In this document: positions 6,782 to 16,108 of the stretch, piece by piece | How the letters are laid out: every line of letters begins with the position of its first letter | How positions within the stretch are numbered: the first letter of the stretch is position 1 | Source: CAYPLH01 sp964411505 | GTDB lineage: Bacteria; Bacillota; Clostridia; CAYPLH01; DUMO01 | Reading direction: 5' to 3' | DNA: 38,690 bases | Assembly: GCA_964411505.1 (NCBI GenBank) | Contig: CAYPLH010000038.1 | Location: forward strand, 1 to 38,690 | The notes under the pieces: model-generated | What the model was told of the DNA's origin: nothing | Database searches by the model: none | What the model saw: only the letters and a program-made list of their open reading frames with translations | Program-made: the position numbers and the translations under genes

Positions 6782-9661
6782 TCATCCTATCAGGTCACTA
6801 ATCTCACTAAGCAGCTTTCTTAACATAAGCACTAATTTCTTCTTCATGGGCAATATTTCATCTTCCTTGCCTTCATTCAAAGCTTCTTGCAGTTTTATGG
6901 ATAGCTTGTACAACTTTAAGGCACCTATGCTACCTGAACTACTTTTAATCTTATGAACTATTTGACTAGCATCATCATATCTCTTTTCGATTATGGATAA
7001 GTTTAGCTTGTCTATGGTATCTTGATTTTCATTAAAATACTCCTTAAGTACCATTAAATAAATCTCCTTATTCCCACCCATATTTTTAAGTCCAGAAGAT
7101 TGTTGTAGGATATCCATAGCTATATCTTTGTTCTCTTCATATTCACTAATGATACCCTTAATAGTATTAAGAAAATCATCAGGATCAAAAGGTTTACTGA
7201 TGTAATGATATATTCCACTTTTATTGCATTTTTCTCTCACACCTAAAATCACGTCTGCAGTCATAGCTACTATAGGTATGGTTTCTGATATCTTTCTAAT
7301 TTCTTCTGCTGCTTCATAACCATTCATAACAGGCATATGTAAATCCATTAAAACCAAATTAATTTTATCTATATGCTGCTTATAAAGGTCAACAGCAAAT
7401 TTGCCATCATCAGCAAGAATAGATTCTATGCCTACTTGCTGCAAGAGAGATTTTGCAATGAGTTGATTTGTCTTATTGTCATCAACTACTAGGACACAAA
7501 TTTGTTTGTCAAGGCTTACAGGGCTATCATCCATGCCTACTGATGGTTGTGTATCTAACATGGCTTTCAGGCTGAAAATATCCAGAATAGTATTGAATAG
7601 TACAGAAGGAATAATTGGCTTGCCAATACCTTTGTCAACACTATAATCTTCAAGCATATCGAGTAAATCCTCTCTCAGCATTGGTAAAAGCATGATAACA
7701 TTTGGAGTTATGCTAATTTTACTGTTATTACCTATTGACTCCATAAATTTCAAACCACCCTCTAAAGGTGTTTCATAATCTACAATTAGCAAGTCAAAAT
7801 GTTTCAAAGATTTGCCATCTGCAGTTTCTAGCATAGTCAATGCACTGTCTGGAGAACTTGTAATCTCACACTCCATACCAAAGGCACTAAGGTAATCATC
7901 TATAAGTTTAGCGTCTGATTCGTTTTTCTCTAATACCAGTGTCTTAATATTCTTAAAATGGTTTGCAGACAAAATTCTTATGTATTCTTCTTCTTTTTTC
8001 CTATCTTCAATTAAAGTTAAATAAACAATAAAGGTTGAGCCTTCTCCTGCAGTACCAAAAACTTGTATTTCTCCGTCCATCATGTCTACTAGATTCTTGA
8101 CAATTGATAATCCAAGCCCTGAACCCCCAAATCTCCTATTTATACTGATATCTCCTTGTGTAAAAGGTATAAAAAGGTTTGCTATTTGCTCTTGAGACAT
8201 ACCAATACCCGTGTCCTTAACAGAAAACGATATATGATATTTATCAATTTCTGTTGCTAGGAGTCTGATATCCAACGAAACCTCACCTGAATCTGTGAAT
8301 TTTACAGCATTGTTCAGAACATTTAGAAGTATCTGTTCAATCCGTTTTGGGTCACCAAAAAACCAATTTGGAATAGATGGATCCTTGTATAACTTAAATC
8401 CAATTTTCTGTTCTTCTATTTTATATGATACTATATTTACTACATCCTGAATAACTTGGTCCATACTAAAAGAAATGTTTTCTAACTCCACCTTACCAGC
8501 TTCAATCTTAGAAAAATCTAATATATCATTTATTATACTAAGCATATTAGAGGATGCCTGAGTAATCCTGTCTGTGTACATCATTTGTGTTAATGATAGA
8601 TTTGTTTTTTTTAGCAAATAAGCCATACCAGTAATTGCATTCAGGGGTGTACGGATTTCATGTGACATTCTTGCCATAAAGTTAGATTTAAATTCGTTTG
8701 CTTCATCGGCTTCCTGTTTAGCTCTTTCCAAGTCAATTTGAATGAGCTTTCTCTTTTCTACCTCTTTCCTTAATATTGCAATCCAATAAAATGAAACAGC
8801 CATGATTACAAGCACTAAGGCACCAATGATATATAGAATGCGTAAAAAGGGACCATAATCCATCTCTTGCTCTAAGCCTATCCATCTGCTGTTTATGGCT
8901 GTCCTCTCACTCTCTGTAATTGTGTTTAAAGCTTTATTAATGATAGATATTAATTCTGGCCAATCCTTACCTGTGGCAAAATACAATGCCTGCTCTTTCT
9001 CTGCTTCAAAAGATATAATCCTCAAATCTGTTAGGGCACTTGATCGTATAAGATAGTTGATAGTAGCTAGGTTCCCTAAAAAAGCTTCTTCTGAACCAGT
9101 GACTACTGCCGTTAGTGCAACTTCGACAGAATCGTAAAGACTAAGATCTAATTTTGTATTAGATAACAAATAGCTGTGATGTGAACTGTTTCTCTGAACA
9201 GCTACTGTCAGCCCATCTAACTCTTCTATACCAGATATACTAGTATTGTTATCTCTAGTCACTATTACTCTTTTAAAATAGTAGTATGGATCTGAGAAAA
9301 GAAAATGTTCTTCTCTATTAAATGTCTTTCCAACAGCTGCTAACATATCTACATCTCCTGACAATGCCATATCATATGCTTGTGGCCAGGATAAGTCTTT
9401 AATTATCTCAAATTGTAATCCGGTTTTTTTACTAATCAAGGAGAGGTAGTCTGCAGAGATACCCTTGTGTACTCCATTTTTATCGATGAATTCAAATGGA
9501 ACAAATTCAGAGTCAACACCTAATTTGATTACCGGATTCTTCTCTATAAAGGCTCGCTCATCTTCTGTCAAGCTCATACTATTATCTGTGGCATAACAGA
9601 GGCTTGACATTGTTGATATTATGATAATAAATCCCAAAATCATAAGAGTGAGCTTTCTCAT
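6782..9661 (-). CDS. Hybrid sensor histidine kinase: SBP_bac_3 sensor-HisKA-HATPase-REC-REC-Hpt
   Basis: A 959-residue membrane kinase. The ATG at 9661 is chosen because tttggaggagaatct precedes it and a signal peptide (MRKLTLMILGFIIII...) begins there; an in-frame ATG at 9742 has no such support. An extracellular periplasmic-binding-protein-like sensor of the SBP_bac_3 type spans about 30-268 and is followed by a membrane helix at about 272-298. HisKA carries His334 in SHEIRTPLN. The HATPase has NVLNNAVKFT, DTGIGM and GGSGLGLSIV. The first receiver (about 572-690) is degenerate: LVLEKNESD replaces the acidic pair, though Asp628 remains. The second receiver is complete (VVDDN, Asp773 in LMDLHMPVMNG, KPF). 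A C-terminal Hpt domain has His903 in VHKIKSSSGSIG. This forms an internal phosphorelay that should end on the REC-EAL protein encoded just downstream. The ligand is probably an amino acid or similar solute (family inference). Confidence 0.92.
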   Translation of the reverse strand: MRKLTLMILGFIIIISTMSSLCYATDNSMSLTEDERAFIEKNPVIKLGVDSEFVPFEFIDKNGVHKGISADYLSLISKKTGLQFEIIKDLSWPQAYDMALSGDVDMLAAVGKTFNREEHFLFSDPYYYFKRVIVTRDNNTSISGIEELDGLTVAVQRNSSHHSYLLSNTKLDLSLYDSVEVALTAVVTGSEEAFLGNLATINYLIRSSALTDLRIISFEAEKEQALYFATGKDWPELISIINKALNTITESERTAINSRWIGLEQEMDYGPFLRILYIIGALVLVIMAVSFYWIAILRKEVEKRKLIQIDLERAKQEADEANEFKSNFMARMSHEIRTPLNAITGMAYLLKKTNLSLTQMMYTDRITQASSNMLSIINDILDFSKIEAGKVELENISFSMDQVIQDVVNIVSYKIEEQKIGFKLYKDPSIPNWFFGDPKRIEQILLNVLNNAVKFTDSGEVSLDIRLLATEIDKYHISFSVKDTGIGMSQEQIANLFIPFTQGDISINRRFGGSGLGLSIVKNLVDMMDGEIQVFGTAGEGSTFIVYLTLIEDRKKEEEYIRILSANHFKNIKTLVLEKNESDAKLIDDYLSAFGMECEITSSPDSALTMLETADGKSLKHFDLLIVDYETPLEGGLKFMESIGNNSKISITPNVIMLLPMLREDLLDMLEDYSVDKGIGKPIIPSVLFNTILDIFSLKAMLDTQPSVGMDDSPVSLDKQICVLVVDDNKTNQLIAKSLLQQVGIESILADDGKFAVDLYKQHIDKINLVLMDLHMPVMNGYEAAEEIRKISETIPIVAMTADVILGVREKCNKSGIYHYISKPFDPDDFLNTIKGIISEYEENKDIAMDILQQSSGLKNMGGNKEIYLMVLKEYFNENQDTIDKLNLSIIEKRYDDASQIVHKIKSSSGSIGALKLYKLSIKLQEALNEGKEDEILPMKKKLVLMLRKLLSEISDLIG

Positions 9662-9859
9662 AGATTCTCCTCCAAAGATATAATATCTACTTAATAAATT
9701 GAATGGGTCTAAGAACACTTCCAAAATAGTTTTAGCAATCATTGCAATTCCTGTTTTGTGATTTTTTTAACTTGTCTCATAATCTTATTATTTATATATA
9801 CCCAATAATCCATATATCCAACCTTTAATTAGTTCATTTAATAAATATCTTTCTAAGTG

Positions 9860-9899
9860 TAAAGGCCATATGATTTATACAATTTATCAAATGCCTTTA
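9860..9899 (-). other. Weak imperfect hairpin between oppF and the kinase gene
   Basis: TAAAGGC...CCTTTA arms with an inner TGAT/ATCA pair lie just downstream of the oppF-like stop. There is no T-run, so it is at best a weak or processing-type 3' end. The rest of the 246-bp gap shows no gene. Confidence 0.25.
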
Positions 9900-9907
9900 T
9901 AACAGAC

Positions 9908-10930
9908 TTAAACCTCATTAACTTTCTTTTTCAACTTTAACTCTTCATCTGTATAAATACATGCGCTCCAATGTTTATCTCTTCTTTCAAAAAAAGTGTG
10001 GTCTACCTTTTTACATTTTTCTGTTGCATATGGACATCTTGGCTCAAATCTACATCCCTCTGGTAGATTAATCTGATCTGGCAGTTCATCATCAATCTCA
10101 ATTCTTTCTCTTATATGATCTGGGTCAGCTATAGGAACTGAAGACAGTAATACTTTAGTATATGGATGTTGTGGATGGTCTATTACCTCTTTAGCATCAC
10201 CTATCTCTACAATTTTTCCAAGGTACATAACTGCAATGCGGTCACATAGGTATTTTATAGTAGACAAATCATGAGATACATATAGCATTGTTAGTCCCAT
10301 TTTATCTCTTAGATTTTTTAGTAGATTTAAGATATCAGCTCTAATAGATACGTCTAGCATGGATACAGGCTCATCTGCGACGATAAACTTAGGTCCTACA
10401 ACTATTCCCCTAGCTATTGCAACTCTTTGTCTTTGCCCTCCACTGAGTTCGTGAGGATACCTGTGGGCAAATTGTTGTGCAGGCTTTAGTTCAGCTATTT
10501 CTAGAGCTTCTATCGCCCTTTTATATATCTCGTTCTTATCTTTCATTCCAAATATCTTTAAGGGCTCTGCAATAGTTTCTAAGATTGTAAACCTAGGGTT
10601 CAATGTTTCATAAGGATCTTGGAATATCATTTGAACATCTTTTCTAAACTCCTTGTTTGCCTCTTTGCTTCTATTAGCAAAGTCATATCCATCAAATATT
10701 ATGCTTCCTTCAGTCATATTCTGTAATTGAACTAATATTTCTCCTGTTGTAGTTTTCCCAGACCCACTTTCTCCTGCTAATCCTAAAATTTCACCTTTAT
10801 TTATTGTAAAAGAAATATCATCAATGGCTCTGACATACTTTTTTTCTTTATTAAATATGTCCTTAATTCCCTTGTTAACGGGATAGTATTTCTTTAAATT
10901 TTCAATTTTAATAAAAAATTCATTATTCAT
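9908..10930 (-). CDS. Oligopeptide/dipeptide ABC transporter ATP-binding protein, OppF/DppF-like
   Basis: A 340-residue cytoplasmic ATPase. Walker A is GESGSGKTT, the signature is LSGGQRQRVAIARG, and Walker B is FIVADEPVSMLDVS. The C-terminal oligo_HPY extension has the cysteine motif GCRFEPRCPYATEKC, typical of OppD/OppF subunits. The ATG overlaps the upstream oppD-like stop by one base (TAATG), so translation is coupled. It is the last gene of the operon and pairs with the OppD-like ATPase to power peptide (or nickel-chelate or sugar-like) uptake; the substrate is not determinable from the ATPases. Confidence 0.92.
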   Translation of the reverse strand: MNNEFFIKIENLKKYYPVNKGIKDIFNKEKKYVRAIDDISFTINKGEILGLAGESGSGKTTTGEILVQLQNMTEGSIIFDGYDFANRSKEANKEFRKDVQMIFQDPYETLNPRFTILETIAEPLKIFGMKDKNEIYKRAIEALEIAELKPAQQFAHRYPHELSGGQRQRVAIARGIVVGPKFIVADEPVSMLDVSIRADILNLLKNLRDKMGLTMLYVSHDLSTIKYLCDRIAVMYLGKIVEIGDAKEVIDHPQHPYTKVLLSSVPIADPDHIRERIEIDDELPDQINLPEGCRFEPRCPYATEKCKKVDHTFFERRDKHWSACIYTDEELKLKKKVNEV

Positions 10931-11976
10931 TAGGCACCACCTTTACCTTCCTGAATGATTCTATCTCTTACCATAGTCCAAGTTTCCTTTTTCTTAGATT
11001 CTTCTCTGAATTCCTTTACTCTTTCATGATAATGACAAGCTATTTCATGGTTTTCACTTATATTAGTTAATTCTGGCAAATCCACCATGCATTTATCTGT
11101 TCTAAAAGGACATCTGTCTTTAAATCTGCAGCCTTCTTGATCTTCCATCAAATTTGGTGGTGATCCAGGGATAGATATCAAATCCTCTCCCCCAATCTCC
11201 AATATACTTGGAAATGCATTTTGTAAACCTAAAGAATAAGGATGATAGGGCTGTCTGAAAAACACTTTAGTGCTAGATTTCTCCATAATCTTTCCACCGT
11301 ACATAACTATAATCGTCTCACAGAGCTCAGATATAATGGATATATCATGTGTTATAAATACCATAGAACTATTGGTTTCCTTTTGTATTTCAGTAATCTG
11401 TTGCAGTATTTTATCTTGAACTACCACATCAAGTGCTGTTGTAGGCTCATCTGCTATTATCAAACTTGGATTTAAGGATAATGCCATGGCTATTATAGCC
11501 CTTTGTTTCATTCCTCCACTCATTTGATGAGGATAAGATTTTAACCTTTTCTTTTCTAAACCTATAATCGCAAATACTTCCTCTGCTCTTTTAAAAGCCT
11601 CAGTCTTGGACATTTTACTATGTGCTCTTATCCCTTCTACTATTTGATCTCCTACAGTATAAACAGGGTTTAAAGAGTTCATAGCAGATTGGGATATCAT
11701 AGCGATTTCATTTAAACGTAGTTTTCTTATTTCCTCTTTGCTCTTACCTACTATATCAACACCTTTGTAGATAATTTGCCCAGAGCTTATAACCCCATTT
11801 TCAGGTAATAGCCTTATGATAGACTTTGCTAAGGTCGTCTTTCCACAACCACTTTCGCCTACTAAGCCTATACTTTCACCTTGTTTTAAGGTAAAGGAAA
11901 CATCACGTACAGCCTTTAATCTACCTTCTTTTGTAACATAATCTATGTCTAAGTTTTTGATTTCTAGTAAATTCAT
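10930..11976 (-). CDS. Oligopeptide/dipeptide ABC transporter ATP-binding protein, OppD/DppD-like
   Basis: A 348-residue ATPase with Walker A GESGCGKTTLAK, signature MSGGMKQRAIIAMA, Walker B LIIADEPTTALDV and the switch His in FITHDIS. The oligo_HPY tail carries GCRFKDRCPFRTDKC. The gene begins 2 bp after the permease stop, using the overlapping cggaggagataagt ribosome site. The SGGMKQR form of the signature is characteristic of the D-type subunit, against SGGQRQR in the F-type partner next door. Confidence 0.92.
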   Translation of the reverse strand: MNLLEIKNLDIDYVTKEGRLKAVRDVSFTLKQGESIGLVGESGCGKTTLAKSIIRLLPENGVISSGQIIYKGVDIVGKSKEEIRKLRLNEIAMISQSAMNSLNPVYTVGDQIVEGIRAHSKMSKTEAFKRAEEVFAIIGLEKKRLKSYPHQMSGGMKQRAIIAMALSLNPSLIIADEPTTALDVVVQDKILQQITEIQKETNSSMVFITHDISIISELCETIIVMYGGKIMEKSSTKVFFRQPYHPYSLGLQNAFPSILEIGGEDLISIPGSPPNLMEDQEGCRFKDRCPFRTDKCMVDLPELTNISENHEIACHYHERVKEFREESKKKETWTMVRDRIIQEGKGGA

Positions 11977-11978
11977 AC

Positions 11979-12890
11979 TTATCTCCTCCGCAATCTTGGG
12001 TCTACAACTTCTTCTAGGGCTCTAGATACAAAGAAAACCGAAACAAGTAGCAGAATAATAGCTATTCCTGGTGGTGCTACCCACCACCAAGCATTTCTAG
12101 AGTTTCCTGATATAAAGTTTATATGAAGAACTTGACCCCAGCTTTGTTTTGTAGGATCCCCAAATCCTAAAAATGCAATACTGGCTTCAGCCATAATGGC
12201 TGAATTAATATTAAAAGCCATTTCCAACAATATTATTGGTATTACATTAGGTAAAATATATTTAATCATTATCCGACCATGACCTGCACCTGAAACTCTA
12301 GCTGCCTTAATGAAGGGTCTTTGTGCTACAGACAACACCTGTGACCGTACTAGTCGGGTTACTGTTCTCCAAGACAATAAAGACACAGCTAGAATAACAT
12401 TCCAGATACTAGGTTTCAATACTGCTGAAAGAACTATAACAAAAGGAATAAATGGAATAGCATAAAACAGGTCCACTACTCTCATTATTATTGTATCAAC
12501 TGCTCCACCAAAATAACCTGATATAATACCTAGAGTTGAACCAATAAAGGTGACTAAAAATGAAGCTAATAAACCTACCATCAAGGCTGTGGATGTGCCC
12601 AATATTACCTGGCTAAATATATCCCTGCCTATATCTGTTGTACCAAACCAATGTTCTTTTGAAGGTGGCTCTAATCTTTTTATCATGCCTTCTTCGTTGT
12701 AATGGCGTTGACTTGGATCAAAAGGTGCAAGATGTTGAGAAAAGGCCCCTATAACAAAAAATATTGCTAGAATGACCACCCCTACTAGTGCCAGTTTATC
12801 CTTCTTCAAATTTTTTAAAAACAATCTAGCTATACTATTTTTGTTTGCATTATTATTCGTTATTTTTTTTACATCAATTGTGTCTCCCAT
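11979..12890 (-). CDS. Peptide ABC transporter permease, OppC/DppC-like
   Basis: A 303-residue inner-membrane permease. An N-terminal cytoplasmic stretch is followed by the OppC_N-type helix (LALVGVVILAIFFVIGAFS), the HWFGTTDIGRDIFSQV motif characteristic of the C subunit, and five more helices. The coupling loop is in RVSGAGHGRIMIKYILPNV (the EAA motif that contacts the ATPases). The ribosome site is agaggtg before the ATG at 12890. It should form a heterodimeric channel with the OppB-like protein encoded 25 bp upstream. Confidence 0.92.
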   Translation of the reverse strand: MGDTIDVKKITNNNANKNSIARLFLKNLKKDKLALVGVVILAIFFVIGAFSQHLAPFDPSQRHYNEEGMIKRLEPPSKEHWFGTTDIGRDIFSQVILGTSTALMVGLLASFLVTFIGSTLGIISGYFGGAVDTIIMRVVDLFYAIPFIPFVIVLSAVLKPSIWNVILAVSLLSWRTVTRLVRSQVLSVAQRPFIKAARVSGAGHGRIMIKYILPNVIPIILLEMAFNINSAIMAEASIAFLGFGDPTKQSWGQVLHINFISGNSRNAWWWVAPPGIAIILLLVSVFFVSRALEEVVDPRLRRR

Positions 12891-12915
12891 TTACATCACC
12901 TCTTCTCTCATCTTC

Positions 12916-13887
12916 CTATTTATAAGATATCCTTGGGTCTAAGACTGCATATAGTATATCTGCAACTAAATTCATTATCATCATCAAAGAAGACATTATT
13001 ATGAAAGAACCTTGTGCTAAGGGATAATCATGCCTAGTAACAGCTTGAACTATTTCTCTACCTAGCCCCGGCCAACTAAATACTACTTCAAGAAGTACCA
13101 TTCCACCTATTGCTGACCCTAAAAACAAAGCTCCTGCCGTTACTACAGGCAATAATGCGTTTCTAGCAGCATGTTTATATAATATGGTCTTTTCTCTTAG
13201 TCCTTTAGCCTTAGCCATTTCTATATAGTCTTCCGACATTACTTCTAGCATAGAGTTTCTCATTATCAATAAGGGTGTAGCTATGAAGTAAAGTCCTGCA
13301 ACTAGTGAAGGTAATATTAGATGTTTTAGAAAATCTAAGTTCATAAATATTTCCCTGAAGCTTTCTCCTTCATAGCCTGATGTTCTCATTCCCTGAGCAG
13401 GGAACCATTTTAGCCTAACTGAGAATAAGATTATTGACATTAAAGCAACCCAAAAAGTAGGCGCAGAACGAAATATAAGTGCAATAGTAATTCCTGCAGA
13501 CTCTAATTTATGGCCTCTTTTCCAAGCCATAAGTGCACCTCCAAATATTCCTATAACATAAGCAAACACCATACCTGCAAGCATTAATATAAGTGTAGCA
13601 GGTATTCTATCAGCTATTATCTGCATAACTGGCTTCCCATAAAAAAAAGAATTCCCAAAATCAAATTGTAGTAGGTCCTTTATAAACACTTTGTATTGAT
13701 CCCATAGACTGCCATTCAGCCCATATCTCTCAATCAATACTTGCCTCGCTTCTGGTGGCATAGACGGATCTACTACGAATGCAGTTGGCTCTCCAGGCAT
13801 AGCCCTAAACATGAAAAATATCAATGTTGAGACTAATATTATCATAAGTAGCATAATCGCCATCCTTTTAGCTATATAATTCAGCAT
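12916..13887 (-). CDS. Peptide ABC transporter permease, OppB/DppB-like
   Basis: A 323-residue permease with six helices. The start MLNYIAKRM at 13887 is chosen because the aaaggatggtgg ribosome site is correctly spaced to it. The in-frame ATG at 13899 overlaps the ribosome site, and MLxYIxKR is the usual N-terminus of the family. The B-subunit hallmarks are PGEPT near the N-terminus, LIMRNSMLEVMSEDYIEMAKAKGL (EAA coupling loop) and LEVVFSWPGLG near the end. It follows the substrate-binding gene after an intercistronic hairpin. Confidence 0.92.
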   Translation of the reverse strand: MLNYIAKRMAIMLLMIILVSTLIFFMFRAMPGEPTAFVVDPSMPPEARQVLIERYGLNGSLWDQYKVFIKDLLQFDFGNSFFYGKPVMQIIADRIPATLILMLAGMVFAYVIGIFGGALMAWKRGHKLESAGITIALIFRSAPTFWVALMSIILFSVRLKWFPAQGMRTSGYEGESFREIFMNLDFLKHLILPSLVAGLYFIATPLLIMRNSMLEVMSEDYIEMAKAKGLREKTILYKHAARNALLPVVTAGALFLGSAIGGMVLLEVVFSWPGLGREIVQAVTRHDYPLAQGSFIIMSSLMMIMNLVADILYAVLDPRISYK

Positions 13888-13922
13888 GTAATCCACCATC
13901 CTTTCTGCTGTATAATAATGAT

Positions 13923-13960
13923 AGAAACATAAAAGTTAATAACTTAACTCTTATGTTTCT
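13923..13960 (-). other. 17-bp intercistronic hairpin between substrate-binding and permease genes
   Basis: 13923-13939 pairs with 13944-13960 (AGAAACATAA arms and AGTTAA/TTAACT inside), with one G-U pair and a 4-nt loop. There is no T-run after it. A position between an abundant binding protein and its permease is typical of mRNA-stabilising or partial-terminator elements that lower expression of the membrane subunits. Confidence 0.6.
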
Positions 13961-13986
13961 AAGTGTTTAGTCTTTAAAGTTTTCTC

Positions 13987-15660
13987 CTATTTTGGTAATC
14001 TAAGTTTTCCTTGACTATCCCAAGTAAAGCCTGCATCACTTAAAATTTCTTTAGCTCTTTCAGGATCATAAGTGTTATGAATTGGTGTATCAGGATTATG
14101 CCAGAATTCGTTAGCTTCAACAATAACTAACCCTGCTCCACCTTTTGCACCATATCCATTTAACAATACATCAACAGCTAAATCATAGTCTGTCAAATAA
14201 GACATTGCAACTCTGAAATCCTTATTGTCAAATGGTACTCTATCAAGGTTCATTCCTAAGTAGAAGAAACCAACATCATCTACTTGACTCATCTCTAAGT
14301 GACTATATTTCCCGCCTTCATTAGCCTTTATCAAGTCTATATGTGCTGGTACTAGTTCATTTGATAATAAGTCAATATCCTTTAGCTCTAAAGAAGTTAG
14401 TATGCCTTCTGGCGAACCAAATATCTTGAATATATATCCATCTATAGCTATATCTTCATAGAAATCCTTATTAGCCTCTGTTACTAGCTCTTCACCTGGT
14501 CTAAAGTTCTTGAAAACAAAAGGTCCACTTCCTATAGGCGTTTTATTTTCAAAATTAATTGGATCTTCTATAGCTTCCCAAATATGTTTTGGTAATATTG
14601 GTATCTGAGTTAAAGTATTTGTTATAAATGATGCATATGGTCTTTTTAATGTAAATCTAACAGTATTAGTTCCTGTAATCTCTGTACTTTCAATAGGTTC
14701 AAGGAAAGTCATAAAATATGCTACTTTATTATCAATAAATGAATCATATGTGAATTTAACATCTTCAACAGTAAGTGGTTTACCATCATGGAATTTCAAA
14801 CCTTCTTTCAGATGAACATCTATTGTATTGTCATCTATAACCTCCCAGCCTGTAGCTGCTGATGGAACTGCTTCTATTTCTGGACTTAATCTAGCTAATT
14901 TATCATATATTAACCTTAGGTTTCTCCATTCATACAAAGTGTTAGCTGTCATTGGATTTAAGGTATCTATATTTACATTGCTTGCTACTATTAAAGTTTT
15001 ATCATCAGTAAGTGGTTTTATCCTAATTGGTGTCCACTCATTAAATAATCCTTCCCCTGGTATAACTACGACATCCCTATATTTATCCTTATTGTATGCC
15101 TGCACATTGCTACGGCTATAGAGTGTGATTTGAGGTACATCCTCAGCTAGTATTCGTTGTGCTTCAAAAACTAGTTCTCTTCTCTTATCTATATCCATCT
15201 CTTGCCTTTGAGCATCTGCTATGGCATCAAATTCAGAATTTCTATATCTATTTGTATTATTCCCACCAGGTCCAGCATTATCCGAATGATTTATGGAGTG
15301 AATAAACATATCTGGGTCTAGTCTTTCAAGTCTTCCAGACCAACCAATAGTATATGCATCGTAATTTGCTTCTTCACCATAAATTTTGTCTATAAGTACG
15401 GCAAAATCTGTTGGTTCATTTGTGACATCTACACCAATTTTCCTTAAATCTTCTACTATTTGATTAGCCATTTCATAATTTACCATATTTTGTTCTGGCA
15501 GTGAAGAATAGAATTTAAGAGACGGAACTAATTCACCCATTAGGTCATCAGGTATTTTTTTTCCGTCTTTAGCATTATTGCCACCTTTGTTATTTCCAGT
15601 ACATGCTGTAAGTAATAGTAAACAGGCTAGCATTAAGCTAATAATCATTCTTTTTTTCAT
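13987..15660 (-). CDS. Peptide-binding lipoprotein (SBP_bac_5 family), circularly permuted
   Basis: A 557-residue secreted lipoprotein with signal peptide and lipobox LLTAC (Cys20), then an Asn/Gly linker. The domain order is unusual. Residues about 36-216 (LKFYSSLPEQNMVNYEMANQ..., GVDV, GWSGRLERLDPDMF, NRYRNSEFDAI, RRELVFEAQRILAEDVPQI) are what normally forms the C-terminal lobe of DppA/OppA-type proteins. Residues about 220-557 (KTLIVASNVNIDTLNP, LKEGLKFHDGKPLTVEDVKFTYDS, GSGPFVFKNF, DNKDFRVAMSYLTDYD, DPERAKEILSDAGF) are what normally comes first. The joined natural ends run through FNEWTPIRIKPLTDD, and the new C-terminus falls exactly where the chain would continue into the new N-terminus. 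Nothing appears missing, so the fold is probably intact. aggaggag precedes the ATG. It heads the transporter operon. Confidence 0.9.
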   Translation of the reverse strand: MKKRMIISLMLACLLLLTACTGNNKGGNNAKDGKKIPDDLMGELVPSLKFYSSLPEQNMVNYEMANQIVEDLRKIGVDVTNEPTDFAVLIDKIYGEEANYDAYTIGWSGRLERLDPDMFIHSINHSDNAGPGGNNTNRYRNSEFDAIADAQRQEMDIDKRRELVFEAQRILAEDVPQITLYSRSNVQAYNKDKYRDVVVIPGEGLFNEWTPIRIKPLTDDKTLIVASNVNIDTLNPMTANTLYEWRNLRLIYDKLARLSPEIEAVPSAATGWEVIDDNTIDVHLKEGLKFHDGKPLTVEDVKFTYDSFIDNKVAYFMTFLEPIESTEITGTNTVRFTLKRPYASFITNTLTQIPILPKHIWEAIEDPINFENKTPIGSGPFVFKNFRPGEELVTEANKDFYEDIAIDGYIFKIFGSPEGILTSLELKDIDLLSNELVPAHIDLIKANEGGKYSHLEMSQVDDVGFFYLGMNLDRVPFDNKDFRVAMSYLTDYDLAVDVLLNGYGAKGGAGLVIVEANEFWHNPDTPIHNTYDPERAKEILSDAGFTWDSQGKLRLPK

Positions 15661-15722
15661 TTTATCTCCTCCTTAGTATCTTATCAAAGTCCTCTTATAC
15701 TAAATTTCATATTTAAAGCCAA

Positions 15723-15751
15723 ATGCTACACTATAGCTTTAAGCAAGTCAA
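15723..15751 (-). promoter_or_regulatory. Candidate promoter of the peptide transporter operon
   Basis: Minus-strand TTGACT (15751-15746), 17 nt, TAGCAT (15728-15723). The predicted start near 15716 leaves a leader of about 55 nt before the lipoprotein gene. The rest of the 448-bp gap (15752-16000) is AT-rich with no gene. Confidence 0.45.
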
Positions 15752-16002
15752 CGGCCCAATTTTTCCCACAAGCCTATAATTATTCTTCCCTAAAACAAAA
15801 TAAATATTTTAATTTTTTGAATATTGTTTTAATTACAAAATCTATTATCATTGAATTTGCTAATGTATACAGACTAGATTGTTTCGTTCTAAAATAATAT
15901 GATTACTGGTCCTTTTAAAAAAATATATAGTGCAAATTAGAATGGGCGGCTATAATTGGATAGTAGGGGCAAAAATGAATTTTACAAGGTTACTCCTAAA
16001 TT

Positions 16003-16036
16003 AAAAATCCCTCAAACCAAAGTTTGAGGGAAGAAA
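16003..16036 (-). terminator. Rho-independent terminator of the exonuclease III gene
   Basis: CCCTCAAAC pairs with GTTTGAGGG around a 4-nt loop, and on the minus strand it is followed by ATTTTTAATTT. It lies about 75 bp after the exonuclease stop. Confidence 0.8.
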
Positions 16037-16108
16037 AAATGCTTTTATATTAACTTAAATCCTTTGAAATCATCTTTATTCAAACAAAATCTCTTCTTTA
16101 CTTATAAA

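Noticed and set aside
13987..15660. Lipoprotein gene as a simple assembly error
   Set aside because: One uninterrupted frame with signal peptide, lipobox, complete domain content and intact operon context argues for a real rearrangement; confirmation by reads is still listed as a check.
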